From Alphaproteobacteria bacterium (lineage in GTDB: Bacteria; Pseudomonadota; Alphaproteobacteria; CAAGCB01; CAG-977): a stretch of DNA of 9,971 nucleotides. Numbering within the stretch: position 1 is the first letter of the stretch; the number at the start of each line of letters is the position of its first letter. Positions 5,486 to 9,971 of this stretch are shown piece by piece. The position numbers were made by a program, and so were the translations under genes. The stretch covers positions 1 to 9,971 of the forward strand of contig JAJXEL010000073.1 of NCBI GenBank assembly GCA_021639925.1, written 5' to 3'. The notes below the pieces were generated by a model. That model was not told where the DNA came from and did not search any database. It was given only the letters and a program-made list of their open reading frames with translations.

Positions 5486-6276
5486 CGTTTTTTTGTTGTT
5501 TTTGAAGGACTTTTTTTCTTAGGCGCCGCGGTCTTTTTCGGGGCGGCGGTCTTCTTTTTGGCCGGCGCCTGAGACGCGCAGATCAGCGTTCCGTCTTCCA
5601 AAGCCGTCATTTCTTCGCCGTACGGACAATTAAAGCAGCCGCCCTGGTTGTTTTTATACGGTGCGTTTTTCGGGCAGGCCCTGCAAATCCATTTGCCGTC
5701 GGCGTTTTTTTCAACATAAGGGCACAGAAAATCATTCTGGCTGACCAGACGCCGGCACATGTCGATTTGTTTTTGCGCCGATTCATCGTCGGGATAAGAA
5801 GACGGACAGACGTTTTTTAGTTTTTCCTTATTATGATACGTTTTTTCCGCTTCTTTGGCAGGCATCGGCAGACTGGTTTTGTAATCGGCACTCAGCCGCA
5901 GCGCCATGCGTTCCAGTTCTTCGCGGGAAACGTCGCCGCCGTTCGGTTTTTGCGCTTTTCCGCCGACGACCGGATAAGTGCTGAGGCACATCGGGTAACC
6001 GTTGCGTTTGACCAAAAGCGTTCCGGCCGGGCATTTAAAACAAAATGCTTTGTTTTTAATTTCGTCGATTAAATAGGCTGTCCCTTCCGGACAGGAAGCG
6101 CACACGCCGATCTGTTTGGGATAATCATACTTTTCGCCGACAGAGCATTTTTCCCGTTTACGGTATAAAAAATTGTAAATCGTCGGAGAAGACGTCTTGG
6201 GCACATAAGTGTATTGATATGCGGCTTCGGCTTGCCCGGCAAAGAAAAACAGAAAAATGAACAGCAGTTTTATCAT
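5482..6276 (-). CDS. Secreted cysteine-rich protein with duplicated Cys blocks and a Lys/Ala/Pro tail
   Basis: I cannot assign a function. The 264-residue protein has a signal peptide (1-18, AEA before A19) and 14 cysteines in the mature part. Two blocks share a layout: Cys44-59-62-79-82-97 and Cys185-198-201-214-217-233, each being C, CxxC, CxxC, C with similar spacing. The CxxC pairs are followed by Pro (CPEGT, CPAGT, CPKNA, CPYGE), like disulfide-rich eukaryotic receptor modules. A 59-residue linker (98-156) and Cys157/Cys174 lie between the blocks. Residues 239-264 are a Lys/Ala/Pro/Thr tail with a KKTAAP repeat, perhaps for contact with cell-wall or anionic polymers. GAGGAAG precedes the ATG. 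It overlaps the upstream Sel1-repeat gene by 4 nt (ATGA), so the two are coupled. Extracytoplasmic disulfides are more likely than metal binding, but zinc-ribbon-like CxxC pairs cannot be excluded. Confidence 0.85.
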   Translation of the reverse strand: MIKLLFIFLFFFAGQAEAAYQYTYVPKTSSPTIYNFLYRKREKCSVGEKYDYPKQIGVCASCPEGTAYLIDEIKNKAFCFKCPAGTLLVKRNGYPMCLSTYPVVGGKAQKPNGGDVSREELERMALRLSADYKTSLPMPAKEAEKTYHNKEKLKNVCPSSYPDDESAQKQIDMCRRLVSQNDFLCPYVEKNADGKWICRACPKNAPYKNNQGGCFNCPYGEEMTALEDGTLICASQAPAKKKTAAPKKTAAPKKKSPSKTTKKR

Positions 6277-7427
6277 TGATCTTCCTCGTTTTCTTCTTCC
6301 TGCCAGGACAGGTTCAAATCGCAGACGCCGGTCATTTCGGCCCCCAGACAGGCGTTTGTATAGCGGCTGATTTTAATAACGTCTTTGTTTTTCAGGGCTT
6401 TGTTAAATAAACGTTTGTGTTCCAGCGTCGTATAAAAAGTAATGCCGCAGGCTTCCAGAGTTTGATCGCCTATGCCTGATTTTTCAATATAGCCGTCATG
6501 AACGTCGAAACTGCGGTAAAAATCGGGGTCAAAGATTTTAACGGCATATGTCGCTATATTCGGATTTTTGCGCCCCGTGCCGAACGGCAGTTTGTTTTTC
6601 AGGCAGTCTTCCGGAATACTTTGGTCCCTGACGGTCTTTTTCCCGACGGAAGGACGCGACTGACCGTTCAAGTCGTTCCAGTCGGCCAGCGTTTCCTTCA
6701 AATCCGCCTGCAGCAGTATTTCTTTCGCTTTGTCTTTGTTTTTGGGGGTGCCGTGGCCGTAAAAAGCCATTAAAGAACGGACCAGCGGATTATCACATAA
6801 TTTCAGCCAGTATTTTGTGTCTTTTATACTGCGGCGCATGCCGATTCCGAAATAAGACATTTCAACCAAAGCGCACCGGGCGGCTTTACTGGGATTTTTA
6901 CGGGCGTGAGCGGCTTTGCGCATCCATTTTAAGGATTTTTCGTAATCTGTATGCAGCCCTTTTCCTTCCATATACAGTTTCCCAAGCCAGTATTGGGCGT
7001 CCGTATCGCCTCCCAGGGCGCTTTTTTGATAATAGTTCAGCGCCTTGTCATAATCGCCCATGCGGTAATAAATGCGGCCCAGTTCTTTGTGGCAAAAATA
7101 GTTTTTTTCCTTTTGAGCGCATTTTTCATACCATTTAATTCCGGTTTGCGTATTTTGCGCAACGCCGTAGCGGCCCGAATAATAACCGAAACCCAGCAAA
7201 GAACAGGCCCGCAGATATTCGGCGTTGCATAAACGGATCAGTTCGGGCAGGGCGGCTTTGGAATTTTGGCGGTACAAAAGACTTTCCGCAGCCTGAAAAT
7301 CAGCTTCGTTTTTTTTCTTTTCCGTTTCTGAAACGCCGGAAGCGGAAAGATTTTTCGTTTTTGGCGCGGCTTGGGCTCCTGTCAGTTCCAGAACAATAAA
7401 AAACAAAATCAGAAAAAAACGTTTCAT
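6273..7427 (-). CDS. Periplasmic Sel1-like/TPR-repeat protein
   Basis: This is a 384-residue protein with a signal peptide (1-20, AQA before A21) and alpha-solenoid repeats that usually act as protein-protein scaffolds. The repeats begin at about residues 72 (ACSLLGFGYYSG), 111 (HKELGRIYYRMGDYDKALNYY, a TPR-like unit), 143 (DAQYWLGKLYMEGKGL), 183 (ARCALVEMSYFGIGM) and 216 (VRSLMAFYGHGT). They are preceded by a charged, Lys-rich segment (22-45). Residues 255-384 form a separate C-terminal region with several cysteines (275, 327, 360, 369) and no repeat signature, ending in an acidic tail (QEEENEEDQ). Cysteines also occur within the repeats, in keeping with an oxidising compartment. AAAGGG precedes the ATG, and a good promoter lies 28 nt upstream. 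The stop overlaps the start of the Cys-rich protein, its probable partner. A specific role is not deducible. Confidence 0.87.
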   Translation of the reverse strand: MKRFFLILFFIVLELTGAQAAPKTKNLSASGVSETEKKKNEADFQAAESLLYRQNSKAALPELIRLCNAEYLRACSLLGFGYYSGRYGVAQNTQTGIKWYEKCAQKEKNYFCHKELGRIYYRMGDYDKALNYYQKSALGGDTDAQYWLGKLYMEGKGLHTDYEKSLKWMRKAAHARKNPSKAARCALVEMSYFGIGMRRSIKDTKYWLKLCDNPLVRSLMAFYGHGTPKNKDKAKEILLQADLKETLADWNDLNGQSRPSVGKKTVRDQSIPEDCLKNKLPFGTGRKNPNIATYAVKIFDPDFYRSFDVHDGYIEKSGIGDQTLEACGITFYTTLEHKRLFNKALKNKDVIKISRYTNACLGAEMTGVCDLNLSWQEEENEEDQ

Positions 7428-7454
7428 GCCGGTCCCTTTGCGGTTACGTAAAAC

Positions 7455-7482
7455 AGTATATATGAGCCTGTCCGATTGACAA
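7455..7482 (-). promoter_or_regulatory. Leftward sigma70-type promoter for the Sel1/Cys-rich operon
   Basis: On the minus strand, TTGTCA (7482-7477) and TATACT (7460-7455) each match the consensus at 5 of 6 bases with a 16-nt spacer. The predicted start lies about 20 nt before the ATG at 7427. The -35 box overlaps the rightward promoter's -35 by five bases. Confidence 0.65.
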
Positions 7483-7504
7483 AATATAAAAAAAGATTTC
7501 TAAT
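7476..7504 (+). promoter_or_regulatory. Rightward sigma70-type promoter for the lipoprotein-yhcH-rmuC operon
   Basis: TTGACA (7476-7481, perfect) is followed after exactly 17 nt by TCTAAT (7499-7504, 5 of 6). The expected start near 7511 gives a short leader containing TTAATTAATTAA (7512-7523) and the AAGGGA ribosome site. The boxes and spacer match those of the promoter at 9850-9878. Confidence 0.75.
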
Positions 7505-7522
7505 AAATTCCTTAATTAATTA

Positions 7523-7528
7523 AAGGGA
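7523..7528 (+). promoter_or_regulatory. Ribosome binding site selecting the GTG start at 7538
   Basis: AAGGGA lies 9 nt before GTG 7538. An in-frame TTG at 7529 abuts this site with no spacing, so it is an unlikely start. Confidence 0.65.
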
Positions 7529-7537
7529 TTGCCATCT

Positions 7538-8080
7538 GTGAAGCCTTTTTTTGTTTTTTTCCTGGCCTTTTTGACGTTGGGCTGTTCGGATCAGGAAACG
7601 GGGTACGAACGTTTCGATAAAATGACCGGGGCAAAGCGGCGCGCCGAATTTAATATTGACCAGTACAGGCCGTATATGAAAAAGGGAAAAGGCAAAATCG
7701 AAGGAAAGTTCTGCATTACTTCGGATAACGGCAAGAAAACATGTCTGCCCGATCAGTTGGTTTTGTTAAATCCCGTTACCGATTATTCAACGGAGTGGTT
7801 CGAACGTTATTGGAAAAACGGCGAATTGCTGGAAGCTCCTAATGACGAAGCCGCCCGGCGCGGCAAAATGGTCAGGACGAATAAATACGGCCGGTTTGTT
7901 TTTTCGTCTTTGCCGCCCGGCGAATATTACGTCGCGGCCGTCGCCTGTCCGTATTCGACCAGAGATTCGGAAAAAATACGCCCGTTTAACTATCAGCGCT
8001 GGGGGGCAAAAGTTTCTGTCGGTTCTCAGACCAAACCGGTTAAAGCTGTTTTGGAAAAGGTATTGGAATATGATCATTGA
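7538..8080 (+). CDS. Lipoprotein with a carboxypeptidase-regulatory-like beta-sandwich
   Basis: This 180-residue protein starts at GTG (7538), chosen from the ribosome-site spacing. Residues 1-15 are a hydrophobic signal ending in LTLGC, with Cys16 as the probable lipidated residue; this is an acceptable but not ideal lipobox. Residues 17-52 are a polar linker. From about 53 the pattern fits a transthyretin-like or CarboxypepD_reg-like domain: GKIEGKFCI (52-60), LPDQLVLLNP (70-79), TNKYGRFVFSSLPPGEYYV (114-132). The last follows the usual T-x-x-x-G-x-F-x-F-x-x-L-P-P-G-x-Y-x-V pattern. Cys59, Cys69 and Cys137 could form a disulfide. An insertion (80-110) separates the strands. Such domains often serve as adhesive or structural modules on envelope proteins; the exact role here is unknown. 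The gene opens the operon with the YhcH-like gene (11-nt overlap) and rmuC. Confidence 0.8.
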   Translation: MKPFFVFFLAFLTLGCSDQETGYERFDKMTGAKRRAEFNIDQYRPYMKKGKGKIEGKFCITSDNGKKTCLPDQLVLLNPVTDYSTEWFERYWKNGELLEAPNDEAARRGKMVRTNKYGRFVFSSLPPGEYYVAAVACPYSTRDSEKIRPFNYQRWGAKVSVGSQTKPVKAVLEKVLEYDH

Positions 8081-8516
8081 TAAAATTGAATTTTGTTCTT
8101 TGTATACGGGATTGAACGAAAAGTTCAAAAAGGCTTTCGCCTTTTTACAGGCGGGCAACTTTCAGGCCGACGGAGAACGCCATGAAATCGACGGGACCGA
8201 TATTTATTACGTCGTGCAGGAATACGAAGCTCGTCCGTTGGAAAAAACGGCATTGGAAGCGCATCGTATTTACGCCGATATCCAGTATATTTATTCCGGG
8301 CGCGAAAAAATCGGTTACGCCCCTTTAAAAGGACTGGCGGAAACGACGCCTTATAATCCGGAAAAGGACATTGCCAAATATGCCGGCGAATCAGATTTTA
8401 CGGAAATAAAGGCCGGTATGTTCGCCGTTTATTTCCCGCATGAAGCCCACCGTCCTTGCGTGGCTGTCAAAGAAGGCGAAAAGGTAACGAAAATTCTGGT
8501 TAAAATAAAATGCTGA
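8070..8516 (+). CDS. YhcH/YjgK/YiaL (DUF386) family protein
   Basis: This 148-residue protein has the full family length. It belongs to the cupin-like DUF386 family, which includes E. coli YhcH (NanQ, a sialic acid anomerase), YiaL, YjgK and EbgC. Family signatures are LEAHRIYADIQYIYSGREKI (62-81) and FPHEAHRPC (122-130). His65 and the His124/Glu125/His127 group are candidate metal ligands, and IGYAPL (81-86) and FAVYFP (118-123) are family strands. It probably acts on a sugar or sugar acid in the cytoplasm (no signal peptide). The substrate cannot be told, because no sugar-catabolic gene lies nearby. The start at 8070 is inside the preceding lipoprotein gene (11-nt overlap), and the end overlaps rmuC by 7 nt, so translation is coupled on both sides. 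The frame is open further upstream (from 7842), but that part is non-family sequence lying within the lipoprotein gene. Confidence 0.9.
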   Translation: MIIDKIEFCSLYTGLNEKFKKAFAFLQAGNFQADGERHEIDGTDIYYVVQEYEARPLEKTALEAHRIYADIQYIYSGREKIGYAPLKGLAETTPYNPEKDIAKYAGESDFTEIKAGMFAVYFPHEAHRPCVAVKEGEKVTKILVKIKC

Positions 8517-9832
8517 CATCTTCTCATTTAGCTGCTGTTTGCGGCAGTTTGTTTGTTGCCGCCGTTGTTTTTCTGGCGGTTGTTTTAAAGAAAAACGTCC
8601 GCCTGTCCGCGGAAAAGGAAGAACTGACCAAAGCGTCGGGCCAGACGTTGTTTTTGCAAGATCAGCTGGAAGATTTAAAAAAAGAAAACGCCCGTTTGAA
8701 TACGGAAAACATGCGTTTGACGGCTCAGGCGGCGTCGCTGCAGACACAGATGAACGACGAACGCCGGCATTTAAATGACAGGATAGAAGAACTGAAAAAC
8801 GCGCGAGCGGAACTGTCGTTGCAGTTTAAAACTGTTTCGGCCGACGTGTTAAAAGAACAAAGCCTTGATTTCAAAAAAAATCAACAAGAATCTCTGGGGC
8901 AGATTTTGACGCCTTTGAAAGACCAGCTGGACTCTTTTAAAAAACGTATGGAGGAAATCAATCAGATCAACGCCAATGACAAAGGCAAAATGGACGAACA
9001 GCTGCGTCATTTGCTGGAAATGAATCAGACTTTGTCCGCAGACGCGCAAAACCTGACAAACGCGTTGAAAGGAAATACAAAACATCAGGGAGACTGGGGC
9101 GAAACGCAGCTGGAACGCGTGTTTGAAGTCGCCGGTTTTGAAAAGGGGATTAATTATACGACGCAAACCAATTTCAAAGACGACGAAGGCAATAACAAAC
9201 GTCCCGACTTTATCGTCAATCTGCCTGACAACCGCCGTCTGATCGTTGACTGCAAAGTGTCGCTAAACGCCTATATGCGCTATATCAAAGCCGAAACGCC
9301 TGATGAAAAGAAAAAATACCTGGCCGAACATGTGCAGGCTTTGCGCAACCATATCAAAGGCTTGTCTTCCAAAAACTATCAGACGATCGTTAAGGAAATG
9401 GATCTGGATTACGTGTTTATGTTTATTCCGATCGAACACGCCTATATCGAGGCGTTAAGCGCGGATCCGGAAATTTACGAAGCGGCCTACCAGAATAATA
9501 TCGCGGTGACGACGGCGTCGTCTTTGCTGCCGGTTCTGCGTACGATCGAAAACATGTGGCGGATTGAAAAGCAAAACAAAAATGTGCAGAAAATCGCTGA
9601 AATCGGCGGAAAACTGCATGATAAGCTGGTCGGATTCGTTGAAGACATGCAGGCGATTGACAAAGCTCTGCTCAGCGCTAAAAGCAATTATGACAAAGCG
9701 TTTAAAAAACTTTCCGAAGGAAAAGGAAACGCGATCGGCTGGGCTGAAAAATTAAAAGCGCAGGGCGCCAAAGTCACCAAAGAGTTTTCAATTGATTCCG
9801 ATGAAGCCGAGTTGCTGCAGATTGAGGATTAA
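8510..9832 (+). CDS. rmuC: RmuC family DNA recombination protein
   Basis: RmuC proteins limit recombination at inverted repeats and carry a predicted PD-(D/E)xK nuclease fold. Residues 6-26 are a transmembrane helix that would anchor the protein at the inner membrane, followed by a long coiled coil (about 30-185, with repeated E/K/L/N/Q heptads). The RmuC core shows GDWGETQLERVFEVAGF (194-210), RPDFIVNLPD (231-240) and LIVDCKVS (244-251); Asp233, Asp247 and Lys249 are the likely nuclease triad. Later come VFMFIPIEHAYIEA (302-315), TTASSLLPVLRTI (334-346) and a helical C-terminus. At 440 residues it is a normal length. It is the third gene of the lipoprotein-yhcH-rmuC operon, its ATG overlapping the preceding stop by 7 nt. 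The reaction is not biochemically settled for the family. Confidence 0.94.
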   Translation: MLTSSHLAAVCGSLFVAAVVFLAVVLKKNVRLSAEKEELTKASGQTLFLQDQLEDLKKENARLNTENMRLTAQAASLQTQMNDERRHLNDRIEELKNARAELSLQFKTVSADVLKEQSLDFKKNQQESLGQILTPLKDQLDSFKKRMEEINQINANDKGKMDEQLRHLLEMNQTLSADAQNLTNALKGNTKHQGDWGETQLERVFEVAGFEKGINYTTQTNFKDDEGNNKRPDFIVNLPDNRRLIVDCKVSLNAYMRYIKAETPDEKKKYLAEHVQALRNHIKGLSSKNYQTIVKEMDLDYVFMFIPIEHAYIEALSADPEIYEAAYQNNIAVTTASSLLPVLRTIENMWRIEKQNKNVQKIAEIGGKLHDKLVGFVEDMQAIDKALLSAKSNYDKAFKKLSEGKGNAIGWAEKLKAQGAKVTKEFSIDSDEAELLQIED

Positions 9833-9869
9833 TCTTTTGCCTTTTTAATTTGACAAAGAGCGCAAAAGA
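9833..9869. repeat. Inverted repeat after rmuC spanning the next promoter
   Basis: TCTTTTGC (9833-9840) and GCAAAAGA (9862-9869) are perfect 8-bp inverted repeats 21 nt apart, with an inner CTTT/AAAG (9841-9844 and 9855-9858). They begin at the base after the rmuC stop and flank the -35 of the next gene. They could be a weak hairpin at the end of the rmuC transcript, without a U-tract, or a widely spaced operator. Confidence 0.4.
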
Positions 9870-9878
9870 AAATCTAAT
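9850..9878 (+). promoter_or_regulatory. Sigma70-type promoter for the lipoprotein gene at 9911
   Basis: TTGACA (9850-9855, perfect), a 17-nt spacer and TCTAAT (9873-9878, 5 of 6) match the boxes and spacing of the promoter at 7476-7504. The predicted start near 9885 leaves a leader of about 26 nt with AAGGAG (9899-9904), 6 nt before the ATG. Confidence 0.75.
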
Positions 9879-9910
9879 AATTTTATGCTGAAAAAAACAA
9901 GGAGAAAAAC

Positions 9911-9971
9911 ATGAAAAAATTATGGGTCATCTCTTTCGGGGTTCTTTTTTTATCGGCATGCGCCTCAACAC
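9911..9971 (+). CDS. N-terminus of a lipoprotein, cut by the window end
   Basis: Only 20 codons are present. They encode a lipoprotein signal: Lys2-Lys3, hydrophobic residues 4-14 and a classical lipobox LSAC with Cys17, followed by AST. The absence of Asp at +2 suggests outer-membrane sorting if the organism uses Lol rules. Start support is strong (AAGGAG 6 nt upstream, promoter at 9850). The mature protein is not visible, so no function can be given. Confidence 0.75.
   Translation, partial: MKKLWVISFGVLFLSACAST

Noticed and set aside
7529..7537. TTG start for the lipoprotein gene
   Set aside because: It directly abuts the AAGGGA ribosome site with no spacing. GTG at 7538 has a 9-nt spacing and gives a cleaner signal peptide.
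7842..8069. Upstream extension of the YhcH-like gene to 7842
   Set aside because: The extension lies inside the lipoprotein gene in another frame. Family homology starts exactly at the ATG at 8070 and gives the normal length.
1..9971. CRISPR arrays, insertion sequences, tRNA or rRNA genes, phage or defence genes
   Set aside because: I found no regularly spaced repeats, terminal inverted repeats with a transposase, or cloverleaf sequences. Nearly all of the window is explained by the listed genes.

Overview
The window reads as compact, moderately GC bacterial chromosome: short spacers, many 4-14 nt gene overlaps, Shine-Dalgarno starts and sigma70-type promoters. A TspO/MBR protein, RmuC, a TrmJ with the C-terminal extension and many small secreted proteins suggest a Gram-negative, probably a host-associated alphaproteobacterium. 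That placement is inference from gene content. I see no IS element, CRISPR array, rRNA, tRNA or phage gene, and no gene-free stretch over 300 nt.

Layout. (1) 77-685 (+) encodes a secreted protein of unknown function and ends at a strong bidirectional terminator (696-728). (2) That terminator also closes the leftward operon larB-larC-larE (3433 to 740), which makes the nickel-pincer nucleotide (NPN) cofactor of lactate racemase and other LarA-type enzymes. No larA is in the window. A promoter overlapped by a perfect 8+8 inverted repeat lies in front of larB. (3) A divergent TspO-like membrane protein (4007-3528, -) lies upstream of larB. (4) 4161-5485 (+) holds a small exported protein, whose C-terminal part resembles that of the first gene, translationally coupled to trmJ (tRNA Nm32 methyltransferase). 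(5) Converging on trmJ, and sharing its stop codon region, is a leftward two-gene unit (7427 to 5482): a periplasmic Sel1/TPR-repeat protein and a secreted 14-cysteine protein with two similar Cys blocks and a Lys/Ala/Pro tail. (6) Diverging from it is a rightward unit (7538-9832): a lipoprotein with a carboxypeptidase-regulatory-like beta fold, a YhcH/YjgK/YiaL protein and RmuC. The promoters of (5) and (6) are back to back with overlapping -35 boxes. (7) A further lipoprotein gene begins at 9911 behind a promoter with the same boxes and spacer as that of (6), and runs off the window.

The confidently named functions are NPN cofactor synthesis (LarB carboxylates and hydrolyses the precursor, LarE adds sulfur, LarC inserts nickel), tRNA modification (TrmJ) and a DNA-maintenance factor (RmuC). 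Much of the rest is envelope biology without an assignable function. The features most worth a second look are the larB operator-like palindrome, the three-cysteine LarE, the duplicated Cys-block protein with its Sel1 partner, the overlapping divergent promoters, and the apparent paralogy of the two secreted proteins flanking the lar/tspO block.
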